Positions 12,387 to 19,079 are shown, counted from the stretch's first letter. The stretch: 56,729 nt of DNA from a virus (IMGVR_UViG_3300031885_000016:1-56729); one strand, 5' to 3'. The notes: a model not told the origin generated them from the sequence alone. Translations and numbers: made by a program.

Positions 12387-12421
12387 GCTGGGATGTATCA
12401 CAATTCAAACTGGAGTAAACC

Positions 12422-12583
12422 ATGAGCAGAATACTTACTGTGCCACAAAGGCATCAGCTTGCCATTGCTCGCAAGACTCTGACTTATTCTGATGTGGGGG
12501 CCAAGATTATGGGTGGGCCAACCAAAGAAGAAGCAAGGGCCATCATCCTCAAACTGACTGGCGAAGTCGTCAAAGAAGTTTAG
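12422..12583 (+). CDS. hypothetical basic protein, 53 aa
   Basis: ATG 12422 after ACTGGAGTAAACC. Product begins MSRILTVPQRHQLAIARKTL; basic N-terminal half, then helix (TKEEARAIILKLTGEVVKEV). It may be a small helix-turn-helix-sized DNA binder, but no diagnostic motif is seen. Confidence 0.65.
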   Translation: MSRILTVPQRHQLAIARKTLTYSDVGAKIMGGPTKEEARAIILKLTGEVVKEV

Positions 12584-12592
12584 TTGTACATT
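12578..12592 (+). promoter_or_regulatory. GTT-box 30
   Basis: Exact consensus; internal TAG. 49-nt leader that also holds a second partial copy (AGTACATTGGAG) just before ATG 12642. Confidence 0.75.
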
Positions 12593-12641
12593 GCTGGGAT
12601 ATATCCAACAATTCAAACCGGAGCAGTACATTGGAGCAAAT

Positions 12642-13055
12642 ATGGAACAAATCATTGTCGTCGTAATCATGAACAACGTGGTAAATGATTGCAAGTTGTT
12701 TGATGATGTGAAGCTGGCTGAGCAGGAGTTCATTGAAGCGGTTAAGCTGCGATTGTGGCGTGGCGATAATGTTAATGATATGGAATCATACCTTGAAGAT
12801 GGGTATTATCCATTCGAGGATGGATCGGTGTGTATTACGCACCCCCAACCTTGCAGCAAACGGCTAGTGCAATGCTCGTGGGAAACGTATTGTACGAAGG
12901 ATCGTGTTGTCCCTGTTGCCGATTACGATGAACGGGTGAAAGTTACATTGACAGCCAATACTACCGAACATTATTTAGACGGTGTTCTGGTGGCAAGAGC
13001 CAGTTATTACAATGGGGCTGAGCCCATCTATGAATTGGCTCAGTACCTAGTTTAG
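12642..13055 (+). CDS. hypothetical protein, 137 aa
   Basis: ATG 12642 after TTGGAGCAAAT, inside a leader that looks like a long-class leader fused to a short-class one. Sequence: hydrophobic start (MEQIIVVVIMNNVVNDCKLF), four cysteines spread through the middle (VCITHPQPC...VQCSWETYC), strand-rich end. No family recognised. Confidence 0.75.
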   Translation: MEQIIVVVIMNNVVNDCKLFDDVKLAEQEFIEAVKLRLWRGDNVNDMESYLEDGYYPFEDGSVCITHPQPCSKRLVQCSWETYCTKDRVVPVADYDERVKVTLTANTTEHYLDGVLVARASYYNGAEPIYELAQYLV

Positions 13056-13064
13056 TTGTACATT
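13050..13064 (+). promoter_or_regulatory. GTT-box 31
   Basis: Exact consensus; completes TAG. 39-nt leader with GGGCTGTAAC. Confidence 0.75.
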
Positions 13065-13103
13065 AGTGGGCTGTAACGGACAAACAACCTCCAAGGTGCA
13101 AAG

Positions 13104-13655
13104 ATGAAAACGATCACTGTCGAAGAATTGGCAAAGAAGCTGTACGATGAGAAGGGCACGACGTTTGCGACGATTCTGGCCTTCACCAAGCCCAACTTTG
13201 TTGGTGGGCAAAAATGCCCGATGATTCAACGGGGCGTCAAAAAGCTGGCTGTCGTCAACGTAATGATCGGAAACTGGTCATACGAAAACGCTGTCAACAA
13301 TCAACGGGAACGTGAACACGCCGATGAAAATGAAACGGTCGAACACTTCACCGCTCAAAGCCGCTCTTGGGGCGAACAACTCGCAACCGAAGTCGGCAAA
13401 CGGATCGGCCTGATTCAACATACGAAAGACGGCGAAGTTAAAACCTACCTGAAAACCAAAATTCAGAAGTCGCTTCGCCACTCTTACTATGACAACAACG
13501 GCCAGCACGTCAACCGTGAGGAAGCCGAACAACACATTCGACGAAACAAGCCATCGGTTCGCCAAGGTGTTGAGAAAGAGGTTTTTGAACGGGATTACGA
13601 ATTGAAAAACATTCGTGCTATCAGAATGCACGGCGAAGTTTACGTCATCGCCTAA
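13104..13655 (+). CDS. hypothetical protein, 183 aa
   Basis: ATG 13104 after CAAGGTGCAAAG. Charged and helical, with a conserved-looking centre (AQSRSWGEQLATEVGKRIGL) and C-terminal LKNIRAIRMHGEVYVIA. Codon use is more GC-rich than in the first 10 kb. No family recognised. Ends a transcription unit at a strong terminator. Confidence 0.8.
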   Translation: MKTITVEELAKKLYDEKGTTFATILAFTKPNFVGGQKCPMIQRGVKKLAVVNVMIGNWSYENAVNNQREREHADENETVEHFTAQSRSWGEQLATEVGKRIGLIQHTKDGEVKTYLKTKIQKSLRHSYYDNNGQHVNREEAEQHIRRNKPSVRQGVEKEVFERDYELKNIRAIRMHGEVYVIA

Positions 13656-13659
13656 GATT

Positions 13660-13689
13660 CTCCCCCCGAAAGGGGGGAGCTTTCTTTTC
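13660..13689 (+). terminator. intrinsic terminator
   Basis: CTCCCCCC/GGGGGGAG with GAAA loop, then CTTTCTTTTC. Confidence 0.9.
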
Positions 13690-13702
13690 ATAATCTTGCA
13701 AA

Positions 13703-13717
13703 GTTAATTTGTACATT
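13703..13717 (+). promoter_or_regulatory. GTT-box 32 (GTTAAT)
   Basis: Post-terminator GTTAATTTGTACATT; 36-nt leader with GGGTTGTAAC. Confidence 0.8.
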
Positions 13718-13753
13718 AGTGGGTTGTAACATCAACAACCAAGGGGAAAAATC

Positions 13754-14005
13754 ATGAGTGTTGAATTTGAGCCGTCTGCATTGAAGTTGCAACTCCAAGC
13801 CGCTCTAGGATTGAGCGATGATGATTTTGGTTATCATGCGACGGATTTATACGTGCTGGACAAGCCCGGCGTAATGGACTGGTTGAAAAAGAACTACGGT
13901 AGTTTCCGCAGCATCAAGCGGTTCATCGGCAATGCTGGACACCCGACTTTTGGGGGCAAACCTGCCCTGGATATTCCCTTCGCTGGAATTTGGAAGAAGG
14001 TTTAG
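13754..14005 (+). CDS. hypothetical protein, 83 aa
   Basis: ATG 13754 after AAGGGGAAAAATC. Helical N-terminus (FEPSALKLQLQAALGLSDDD), then LDKPGVMDWLKKNYGSFRSI. No family recognised. Internal TAG of the next box stops it. Confidence 0.75.
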   Translation: MSVEFEPSALKLQLQAALGLSDDDFGYHATDLYVLDKPGVMDWLKKNYGSFRSIKRFIGNAGHPTFGGKPALDIPFAGIWKKV

Positions 14006-14014
14006 TTGTACATT
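14000..14014 (+). promoter_or_regulatory. GTT-box 33
   Basis: Exact consensus; internal TAG. 33-nt leader. Confidence 0.75.
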
Positions 14015-14047
14015 GTTGTGACGTAAACCAAAAATTCCAAGGAGAGA

Positions 14048-14254
14048 ATGATGAAAGTTTTTGTTGTGTGCCAAGGTGAGAGCGGAGAGGGAGCGGGGCC
14101 TATTGCGGTGTTCAGCACAAAACGCAAGGCAAAGGCATTCATCAAACGAGATCATCCTGAATTTAAAGATCCTGTTGAAGGATTGGACAATACATGGACC
14201 AGCGATAAATTCGGCGTAGACCTCATCAGCATTCAAGAGTTCGAAGTAGTTTAG
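14048..14254 (+). CDS. hypothetical protein, 68 aa
   Basis: ATG 14048 or 14051 after AAGGAGAGA; the second gives better spacing. Beta-alpha start (MKVFVVCQGESGEGAGPIAV) with AVFSTKRKAKAFIKRDHPEF. No family recognised. Confidence 0.75.
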   Translation: MMKVFVVCQGESGEGAGPIAVFSTKRKAKAFIKRDHPEFKDPVEGLDNTWTSDKFGVDLISIQEFEVV

Positions 14255-14263
14255 TTGTACATA
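14249..14263 (+). promoter_or_regulatory. GTT-box 34 (ACATA ending)
   Basis: GTTTAGTTGTACATA, the only copy seen ending in ATA. Completes TAG; 11-nt leader. Confidence 0.7.
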
Positions 14264-14274
14264 GGGGACAACAG

Positions 14275-14397
14275 ATGGTAATGATTTTTGTTTGTGTGGC
14301 TCTTGCTTATGCTGGAGCCCCTAATTGGGTGTGGTGGTTGGCAGTTGGCTATACGGTACTTTGCTTTCTGGCTCAATCGCAAGAAAGTGGAGTTTAG
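14275..14397 (+). CDS. small membrane peptide, 40 aa
   Basis: ATG 14275 after AGGGGACAACAG. Nearly all residues are hydrophobic (MVMIFVCVALAYAGAPNWVW...), with one or two membrane helices and a short polar tail ESGV. Framed by boxes on both sides, TAG inside the next one. No family recognised. Confidence 0.65.
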   Translation: MVMIFVCVALAYAGAPNWVWWLAVGYTVLCFLAQSQESGV

Positions 14398-14406
14398 TTG
14401 TACATT
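14392..14406 (+). promoter_or_regulatory. GTT-box 35
   Basis: Exact consensus; internal TAG. 11-nt leader with AGGAG. Confidence 0.75.
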
Positions 14407-14417
14407 TAGGAGACATC

Positions 14418-14543
14418 ATGGGTCGCAGTGGTCAGAAGTTTCGTGATAAATTCAAACAAGCTCGTGAACAACGGGAACGTGCCCGGCAAGGCAAGCGTCG
14501 TTTCCTTAATGATGCCCCCAAGGACATCAAGAAAGCATCGTAA
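14418..14543 (+). CDS. small very basic protein, 41 aa
   Basis: ATG 14418 after TAGGAGACATC. About a third of residues are Lys/Arg (GRSGQKFRDKFKQAREQRER). Probably binds RNA or DNA, or a ribosomal surface, by charge. No family recognised. Confidence 0.65.
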   Translation: MGRSGQKFRDKFKQAREQRERARQGKRRFLNDAPKDIKKAS

Positions 14544-14560
14544 AGAAAAAATAGGTGCAA

Positions 14561-14575
14561 GTTTAGTTGTACATT
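14561..14575 (+). promoter_or_regulatory. GTT-box 36
   Basis: Exact consensus, 17 bases after the TAA. 37-nt leader with CAGTGTAACC. Confidence 0.75.
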
Positions 14576-14612
14576 ACCTCAGTGTAACCAACAACAACTC
14601 AGAGGAAACGTG

Positions 14613-14945
14613 ATGAAAGCCTACATCTATCAAGCTGACATCTACTGCGAAGATTGTATGAAGGATATGCCGCACCCCGAAGATCAATCGTCCTACGATA
14701 GCGACGAATATCCTAAAGGGCCGTTTGCTGATGGTGGGGGAAGTGCCGATAGCCCACAACATTGCGGCAATCATGGGGATTGTGTCAACGCAATTACTCT
14801 TAGCGACGGCACTAAGATTGGCGTATGGCTGGAGAATCCCTTGACCAATGAAGGGGTCGAATACGTCCGAGATCATATCGCAGAAGAACCAGACAACGAA
14901 GTTGTGAAATTGTGGGCTGAGTGGTACGCCGATGACCTAGTTTAG
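14613..14945 (+). CDS. zinc-binding phage protein, 110 aa
   Basis: ATG 14613 after AGAGGAAACGTG. The pattern YCEDC (about 11-15), then SYDSDEYPKGPFADGGGSAD and HCGNHGDCVNA, is a recurrent arrangement in unnamed phage and plasmid proteins: CxxC plus HCxxHxxC gives a likely zinc site. C-terminal helix and acidic end. Family function is unknown to me. Confidence 0.75.
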   Translation: MKAYIYQADIYCEDCMKDMPHPEDQSSYDSDEYPKGPFADGGGSADSPQHCGNHGDCVNAITLSDGTKIGVWLENPLTNEGVEYVRDHIAEEPDNEVVKLWAEWYADDLV

Positions 14946-14954
14946 TTGTACATT
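14940..14954 (+). promoter_or_regulatory. GTT-box 37
   Basis: Exact consensus; completes TAG. 9-nt leader (AGAGGCTAT). Confidence 0.75.
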
Positions 14955-14963
14955 AGAGGCTAT

Positions 14964-15128
14964 ATGACTCACACAGCAATCATCAACTGTTCTGGTCGGG
15001 AGATTAAGGTGACTCGCATTGGCAAGTTGCTAATCATTCACTCGCACCGAACCAGCACAATTGGCGAACGAATTTCAACGTGTCGTTACGATCATCGCTT
15101 CACCCTGTTGCCAAGAGAGCATCAATGA
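14964..15128 (+). CDS. hypothetical protein, 54 aa
   Basis: ATG 14964 after AGAGGCTAT. Short, basic, beta-like (THTAIINCSGREIKVTRIGK). No family recognised. Overlaps the start of the next gene. Confidence 0.65.
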   Translation: MTHTAIINCSGREIKVTRIGKLLIIHSHRTSTIGERISTCRYDHRFTLLPREHQ

Positions 15129-15310
15129 AAATCATTCGATATGCAATTGTGAGAATTGAGATTGAAGCTGTGGACGTGGGGACTGACCCTGACGAAGCGG
15201 CACAACGGGTTATCGACAATTGCGAATATGCTTTCGTCTATGACGATGGATTAGTCAAAGTTGTGGACACTGAGATTTTGGATTGCAGTGAGGATCACCC
15301 GCTAGTTTAG
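15125..15310 (+). CDS. hypothetical protein, 61 aa
   Basis: ATG 15125 overlaps the upstream stop (CAATGAAA) with AAGAGAGCATC as ribosome site. Acidic, beta-alpha-beta look (YAIVRIEIEAVDVGTDPDEA). No family recognised. Confidence 0.7.
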   Translation: MKIIRYAIVRIEIEAVDVGTDPDEAAQRVIDNCEYAFVYDDGLVKVVDTEILDCSEDHPLV

Positions 15311-15319
15311 TTGTACATT
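15305..15319 (+). promoter_or_regulatory. GTT-box 38
   Basis: Exact consensus; internal TAG. 41-nt leader with GGCTGTAAC. Confidence 0.75.
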
Positions 15320-15360
15320 ACTAGGCTGTAACAGCAACAACACCACAAGAGAGAAAAGTC

Positions 15361-15699
15361 ATGGACAAAGGCAACAATCGTCGCTACGAAAAAGGCCGCA
15401 GCAGCAAGGGATTTCTGCGGGGAGAACGAATTGAGAAGCTGGAGCAATTGAAGCCCGGCGACATTCTGTTTAACGTCTGCCACAAGCAATCGACCGAGTC
15501 GCTGGTGGAAGTCATCAACGTTCGGGCCACCATGTTCGATTTCATCTTCGTGACCGCCCACGAAACGAAAAAGAAGGGTTTGCACCTCAAAGTTAAGAAG
15601 GGTGACGAACAACTCAAGGCCAAGAGCCTTACCGATCTGCCCTTTAACGAGTGTTATCGGGCTATCACGACAAAAATGGGAATGAAACAAGCGGCCTAA
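15361..15699 (+). CDS. hypothetical basic protein, 112 aa
   Basis: ATG 15361 after AAGAGAGAAAAGTC. Basic N-terminus (DKGNNRRYEKGRSSKGFLRG), then LEQLKPGDILFNVCHKQSTE, which reads like a small barrel entered by a turn. No family recognised. Confidence 0.75.
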   Translation: MDKGNNRRYEKGRSSKGFLRGERIEKLEQLKPGDILFNVCHKQSTESLVEVINVRATMFDFIFVTAHETKKKGLHLKVKKGDEQLKAKSLTDLPFNECYRAITTKMGMKQAA

Positions 15700-15705
15700 C
15701 AAGTT

Positions 15706-15745
15706 AAAGAGGGAGGGTGCCCCGAAAGCCCCTCTTCTCTTTTTA
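15706..15745 (+). terminator. probable intrinsic terminator
   Basis: G-rich strand AGAGGGAGGGTGCCCC, GAAA loop, GCCCCTCTTCTCTTTTT. Pairing is imperfect, but position (after a stop, before a post-terminator box) supports it. Confidence 0.6.
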
Positions 15746-15757
15746 AATTCATACAAA

Positions 15758-15772
15758 GTTAATTTGTACATT
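15758..15772 (+). promoter_or_regulatory. GTT-box 39 (GTTAAT)
   Basis: Post-terminator GTTAATTTGTACATT; 37-nt leader with GGGTGTAACC. Confidence 0.8.
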
Positions 15773-15809
15773 AGGTGGGTGTAACCGCCAATCATCTCAA
15801 AGGTGCAAA

Positions 15810-16013
15810 ATGATTATCCGAATCAGTGAGGAAGAGTATGCGGAACTGTCTGAGGAAAATGGTGGCTATTGCCTCGCTTGTGGCGAAGTCGCTTATGGGG
15901 TCGAACCAGACGCAAGGAAGTACACTTGTGAGTCATGTGATTCACCCAGCGTTTACGGCATCGAAGAATTGCTAATCATGGGCAAAATCGAGTTCGGAGA
16001 ATCCGACGACTAG
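15810..16013 (+). CDS. zinc-ribbon protein, 67 aa
   Basis: ATG 15810 after AAAGGTGCAAA. CLACG (about 21-25) and CESC (about 40-43) form a rubredoxin-like zinc ribbon, preceded by ISEEEYAELSEENGGY and followed by YGIEELLIMGKIEFGE. This compact layout is common among unnamed phage proteins. Role unknown. Confidence 0.8.
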   Translation: MIIRISEEEYAELSEENGGYCLACGEVAYGVEPDARKYTCESCDSPSVYGIEELLIMGKIEFGESDD

Positions 16014-16027
16014 TTTAGTTGTACATT
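16013..16027 (+). promoter_or_regulatory. GTT-box 40
   Basis: Exact consensus; completes TAG. 43-nt leader. Confidence 0.75.
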
Positions 16028-16070
16028 TGTGGCATGTGTTGATAACAAACCTCAAGCGGAGTAAAGTGAC

Positions 16071-16409
16071 ATGGCTAAGGACAAGATTGCTCACGTTCGT
16101 TCGGCTAAGGCCAAGACCCCCAAGCAACTCGCCAAGAAGGCCCTGAATGAAGCTCGTGCCGCCGAACGGTTCAAGCGTCATCAAGAGCTTGACAAGCAAC
16201 GGCTCGCTCAGAAGCAAGAGCGTGCCCAACAAGCGGCTCAGGCGAATCGTGATCGGTTCATCATTCAATCGGCCTTGAACGGCCCCCATGCTGTCATCCT
16301 CCTCCGATGGCTCAAGGGACGGGAAGCCACCATCGACCGAGTTCAACGATTCTGCGATGATCGCCCCAAGTTCGTGCGGCCAAACGTCGCAGCCATCATC
16401 GCAGCCTAA
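16071..16409 (+). CDS. basic helical protein, 112 aa
   Basis: ATG 16071 after GCGGAGTAAAGTGAC. Residues 1-65 are a continuous Lys/Arg/Ala/Gln helix (KQLAKKALNEARAAERFKRH), likely coiled or nucleic-acid binding. Residues 66-112 form a second domain ending PKFVRPNVAAIIAA. No family recognised. Its terminator closes the unit. Confidence 0.75.
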   Translation: MAKDKIAHVRSAKAKTPKQLAKKALNEARAAERFKRHQELDKQRLAQKQERAQQAAQANRDRFIIQSALNGPHAVILLRWLKGREATIDRVQRFCDDRPKFVRPNVAAIIAA

Positions 16410-16410
16410 T

Positions 16411-16440
16411 GAAAAGGCCCCTTCGGGGGCCTTTTCTATT
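16411..16440 (+). terminator. intrinsic terminator
   Basis: GAAAAGGCCCC-TTCG-GGGGCCTTTTC, a perfect UUCG-capped stem with flanking A and T tracts. Confidence 0.92.
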
Positions 16441-16454
16441 TAAAATAATACAAA

Positions 16455-16469
16455 GTTAATTTGTACATT
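16455..16469 (+). promoter_or_regulatory. GTT-box 41 (GTTAAT)
   Basis: Post-terminator box; 38-nt leader with GAGTGTAACC. Confidence 0.8.
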
Positions 16470-16507
16470 AGGTGAGTGTAACCACAACACACAAGAGGAC
16501 AAGAGCC

Positions 16508-16687
16508 ATGCTAATTGATTGTGATCGTGAGACTTACGGCAAGTTCATCCGTAGCTTGCAGAATGCTACCGATAAGCCGACAAGCTGCACAACCTTCAGC
16601 GTCATGCAAACCAGTGTCAATGGCAAACTAGTGGCTCAGGCAATCTACAACCATGCTATGCCACCTCGATACCAAATCGAAGCCTAG
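16508..16687 (+). CDS. hypothetical protein, 59 aa
   Basis: ATG 16508 after AGGACAAGAGCC. Short mixed fold (LIDCDRETYGKFIRSLQNAT; FSVMQTSVNGKLVAQAIYNH). No family recognised. Confidence 0.7.
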   Translation: MLIDCDRETYGKFIRSLQNATDKPTSCTTFSVMQTSVNGKLVAQAIYNHAMPPRYQIEA

Positions 16688-16701
16688 TTTAGTTGTACAT
16701 T
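16687..16701 (+). promoter_or_regulatory. GTT-box 42
   Basis: Exact consensus; completes TAG. 37-nt leader with GGATGTAAC. Confidence 0.75.
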
Positions 16702-16738
16702 AGTGGGATGTAACAACCAAACCCCAAGAGACAAGACA

Positions 16739-17023
16739 ATGATTAAGTCTAAGCACCCCGTTCGTGACAAAGTTGCCAGCCTCAGCACTACCAATAACTA
16801 TTACAACTTCAAGGGCGACTTCATCCGTGCCATTGATGACGTGCTGGAGGAATTCGGCTGGACAACGGGCGATTGCGATCTCTATGGGGACAATGGACGC
16901 CAAACTGTCAACGTCGTCCTTAAGGACGAACGGGGCAACCTAGTCGAAGAAGTCGGCCAAGTTATCCTCAGTTGGTATCGGATGCCAAGTGGCCGATACG
17001 AAATGACCTGCTATCTCTCCTAA
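16739..17023 (+). CDS. hypothetical protein, 94 aa
   Basis: ATG 16739; AAGAGACAAGACA upstream gives only a weak ribosome site. The middle (FIRAIDDVLEEFGWTTGDCD) is acidic and helical; the end is strand-rich (GNLVEEVGQVILSWYRMPSG). No family recognised. Confidence 0.7.
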   Translation: MIKSKHPVRDKVASLSTTNNYYNFKGDFIRAIDDVLEEFGWTTGDCDLYGDNGRQTVNVVLKDERGNLVEEVGQVILSWYRMPSGRYEMTCYLS

Positions 17024-17026
17024 TGG

Positions 17027-17047
17027 GGGGGCGAAAGCCCCTTTATA
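17027..17047 (+). terminator. short intrinsic terminator
   Basis: GGGGC-GAAA-GCCCC followed by TTTAT; short stem and T-tract, so efficiency is uncertain. Confidence 0.6.
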
Positions 17048-17057
17048 AATGTGCAAA

Positions 17058-17072
17058 GTTAATTTGTACATT
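17058..17072 (+). promoter_or_regulatory. GTT-box 43 (GTTAAT)
   Basis: Post-terminator box; 36-nt leader with GAATGTAACC. Confidence 0.8.
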
Positions 17073-17108
17073 AGGTGAATGTAACCAACTCCAACCCCCG
17101 AGACAACA

Positions 17109-17303
17109 ATGAACAGATTTCTCAAAAATTATCAGGTTAGACCGGGTCGCACTGTGCAAGTGGATCATATGGTCCAAACATTCACTATTGAGATTCGGTC
17201 GCTCAGCGGTGCCGATCAAGCCACCATCAAACGGCTCCTGCAAGCCAAATACGAAGTGCTTGATGTGCAACCAGCCGGATACCGAGTGATCGCCGAAGTT
17301 TAG
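17109..17303 (+). CDS. hypothetical protein, 64 aa
   Basis: ATG 17109; CCCGAGACAACA upstream is a poor ribosome site. Basic N-terminus (MNRFLKNYQVRPGRTVQVDH), then a beta-alpha-beta core (FTIEIRSLSGADQATIKRLL). No family recognised. Confidence 0.7.
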   Translation: MNRFLKNYQVRPGRTVQVDHMVQTFTIEIRSLSGADQATIKRLLQAKYEVLDVQPAGYRVIAEV

Positions 17304-17312
17304 TTGTACATT
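17298..17312 (+). promoter_or_regulatory. GTT-box 44
   Basis: Exact consensus; internal TAG. 38-nt leader with GAATGTAACC, nearly identical to that of box 43. Confidence 0.75.
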
Positions 17313-17350
17313 AGGTGAATGTAACCACCAATTCAAACGGAGAGAAAGCC

Positions 17351-17698
17351 ATGAATGTTCTGCGTGATAAGTTTCCCCACCTGATTGACCTGACCCCCGA
17401 TGTGGACACAAAGGGATTCACTTACTTGGCTACAACGCCAGTCATCAAGCAACCGGGCACTTTGCCCTACCGAATTGTCCTGGTCTGTAATGGCGACCAA
17501 TTCATCGTCTACAACCAGTATTTCAACAAGTATCACGTCGATCCGCTGTCGGGCTATCTGGAAACCGCCAAGCCGTCATTCTCCGATGGCAACTACTTCG
17601 GAAATCAGCACTTACATGCGGCCTTGAAGTGCTTCGGCAATCGAGTCGCCAAGGATGCGGTCCATATCGAGAGCATCTATCGGAAAGAAACAGTGTAG
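17351..17698 (+). CDS. hypothetical protein, 115 aa
   Basis: ATG 17351 after ACGGAGAGAAAGCC. Mixed alpha/beta with many aromatic residues (DTKGFTYLATTPVIKQPGTL; FIVYNQYFNKYHVDPLSGYL). No family recognised. Confidence 0.75.
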   Translation: MNVLRDKFPHLIDLTPDVDTKGFTYLATTPVIKQPGTLPYRIVLVCNGDQFIVYNQYFNKYHVDPLSGYLETAKPSFSDGNYFGNQHLHAALKCFGNRVAKDAVHIESIYRKETV

Positions 17699-17712
17699 TT
17701 TAGTTGTACACT
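17698..17712 (+). promoter_or_regulatory. GTT-box 45 (ACACT)
   Basis: GTTTAGTTGTACACT; completes TAG. The leader reaches only a start-stop codon pair (17771-17776). Confidence 0.75.
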
Positions 17713-17770
17713 GAGTAGTCGCCAAGGGAATATAAACTTGAACAGTGGCTCTAACATAAGGAGAACTATC

Positions 17771-17776
17771 ATGTGA
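17771..17776 (+). other. start-stop minimal ORF (ATGTGA) behind a good ribosome site
   Basis: AAGGAGAACTATC precedes ATG at 17771, and the next codon is TGA. The box, leader and ribosome site are intact, but no coding sequence follows. Either the gene was deleted, leaving its control region, or the start-stop works as a ribosome-stalling leader for the gene at 17833. Confidence 0.6.
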
Positions 17777-17832
17777 CCCCTAGACTGTCATCACAAGCTT
17801 ATAATTTTTGATCCTCTTTTTTGGAAAGAACT

Positions 17833-18012
17833 ATGCGAACCTTTGAAGTTTTCAACTGTGGTCGGTTTCTGGGCAAGGTGCGGGCTGTCAACCCCGTGAA
17901 TGCGTTTAAGAACGCTCAAAAGAAGTGGCCTTACCTCAGCACCGGCGAGATGGAACTGCAAGATCCGAACGTGCAACGTCGGGGCCATGTGGCCTACAAC
18001 AAAGCCGCCTAA
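17833..18012 (+). CDS. hypothetical basic protein, 59 aa
   Basis: ATG 17833 after TTTGGAAAGAACT. It has no GTT-box directly upstream; the 56 bp after the start-stop hold TATAAT at 17800-17805 but no matching -35. Basic product (RTFEVFNCGRFLGKVRAVNP...) with no known family. Followed by a 65-bp gap containing a GCCACC/GGTGGC hairpin (18032-18052) and no gene. Confidence 0.65.
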   Translation: MRTFEVFNCGRFLGKVRAVNPVNAFKNAQKKWPYLSTGEMELQDPNVQRRGHVAYNKAA

Positions 18013-18077
18013 TTGCTTGGCGGTGAAAATGGGCCACCAATCATAGGGGTGGCGGCGGGAACTGCCAAAGTGCCTTA

Positions 18078-18092
18078 GTTTACTTGTACATT
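18078..18092 (+). promoter_or_regulatory. GTT-box 46 (GTTTAC)
   Basis: GTTTACTTGTACATT, the only GTTTAC copy seen. 12-nt leader with AGGAG. Confidence 0.7.
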
Positions 18093-18104
18093 TAGGAGAA
18101 GCAG

Positions 18105-18299
18105 ATGAAACTCAGTCACCTGACCGTGTATTTCGACATTCAATGGCATATGCGTGATGGACGGGGCCATTGTGTCGATGTTGATCTGCCTGACAATTCA
18201 GACGGCACTCGTGCTGGTGGCAACGATGGCACTCGTTTTTCGTCACCGGCTGAAGCCGGAAGATTTGTCGCTGATTGGCTTGTCGAACAGATTTCATAG
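18105..18299 (+). CDS. hypothetical protein, 64 aa
   Basis: ATG 18105 after TAGGAGAAGCAG. Strand-rich start (MKLSHLTVYFDIQWHMRDGR) and a C-terminal helix (PAEAGRFVADWLVEQIS). No family recognised. Confidence 0.7.
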   Translation: MKLSHLTVYFDIQWHMRDGRGHCVDVDLPDNSDGTRAGGNDGTRFSSPAEAGRFVADWLVEQIS

Positions 18300-18313
18300 T
18301 TTAGTTGTACATT
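18299..18313 (+). promoter_or_regulatory. GTT-box 47
   Basis: Exact consensus; completes TAG. 35-nt leader with GAATGTAAC. Confidence 0.75.
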
Positions 18314-18348
18314 AGGTGAATGTAACAACCTCACACCGGAGCCAAACA

Positions 18349-18546
18349 ATGGCCAAGAACAAGCTCAACAATGATGATCGTCGCCAATGGATCGACAACG
18401 ATGAGGGCCTTTACAACTGGTATCGGTCCAGTCGCCTCAGCATGACCAAATTCATCAAGGAAAACAAAGAAGAACTTGATGCGGCGATCAATCGGGTTCT
18501 CAACGCCCCGCCCCCCGAAAAGACTTGGCGAGACTACGTTAGGTAG
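18349..18546 (+). CDS. hypothetical protein, 65 aa
   Basis: ATG 18349 after CCGGAGCCAAACA. Charged, helical (NNDDRRQWIDNDEGLYNWYR; KFIKENKEELDAAINRVLNA), with a Pro-rich turn near the end (APPPEKTWRDYVR). No family recognised. Confidence 0.7.
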   Translation: MAKNKLNNDDRRQWIDNDEGLYNWYRSSRLSMTKFIKENKEELDAAINRVLNAPPPEKTWRDYVR

Positions 18547-18550
18547 TGGA

Positions 18551-18580
18551 GAGAGCCCCTTCGGGGGCTCTTTTCTTTTT
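18551..18580 (+). terminator. intrinsic terminator (module A, copy 1)
   Basis: AGAGCCCC-TTCG-GGGGCTCT then TTTCTTTTT. The sequence from here through box 48 is repeated almost exactly at 20067-20123. Confidence 0.92.
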
Positions 18581-18592
18581 AACTTGTGCAAA

Positions 18593-18607
18593 GTTAATTT
18601 GTACATT
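18593..18607 (+). promoter_or_regulatory. GTT-box 48 (GTTAAT)
   Basis: Post-terminator box; 37-nt leader with GGATGTAAT. Confidence 0.8.
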
Positions 18608-18644
18608 ACTTGGATGTAATGACAACACTCACCGGAGCCAAACA

Positions 18645-19076
18645 ATGCTTCACTTCTCAACCGCTTCCGATCTCGCTCAAATTGGTTGGACTGAGGATGG
18701 CGAACCTGATGTGATCGAAGAGTTTTATGTGGTTGCCAGCGACGAACACGGCAACCAATGGCGAAGCCCAACTGTCCGACACGATTGGACCAATTCATTC
18801 CGATTCTGCAAGGATTATGTTGCCAAACAGATTGAAAAGGTCCGCTTTGCTCTTTACCGATGGGAACCAATTCAAGTTTTCATCCTTGGAAGCATCGCAG
18901 AACGACATGGCTTTGAAAACGAATGCGAACTGCTTCATCGGGAATCGGTCACGAAATTGGATGTGACCACTTGGCAACCGTGGTTCCCACAATACGGCTC
19001 AGACGCCTACGTTAGTAGTGGACAAGAGGCAAAGTATCTGGCTGCCGAACGTGCTGGCGTCCCTTACTACTGCTAA
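18645..19076 (+). CDS. hypothetical protein, 143 aa
   Basis: ATG 18645 after CCGGAGCCAAACA. A compact domain with a strand pair near the N-terminus (VIEEFYVVASDEHGNQWRSP) and a helical centre (FCKDYVAKQIEKVRFALYRW). The C-terminus ends AAERAGVPYYC. No family recognised. Confidence 0.75.
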   Translation: MLHFSTASDLAQIGWTEDGEPDVIEEFYVVASDEHGNQWRSPTVRHDWTNSFRFCKDYVAKQIEKVRFALYRWEPIQVFILGSIAERHGFENECELLHRESVTKLDVTTWQPWFPQYGSDAYVSSGQEAKYLAAERAGVPYYC

Positions 19077-19079
19077 CAC

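Larger units (their letters stand above)
12340..12389 (+). repeat. perfect 25-bp tandem duplication containing a GTT-box
   Basis: The unit GAGCTAAGTTAATTTGTACA plus TTGCT occurs twice head to tail (12340-12364 and 12365-12389). It contains the last codons and stop of the 62-aa gene plus the whole box. A recent tandem duplication. Confidence 0.95.

Noticed and set aside
17800-17805. TATAAT as a host promoter for the 17833 gene
   Set aside because: No -35 hexamer at the proper distance and no extended -10; too weak to call.
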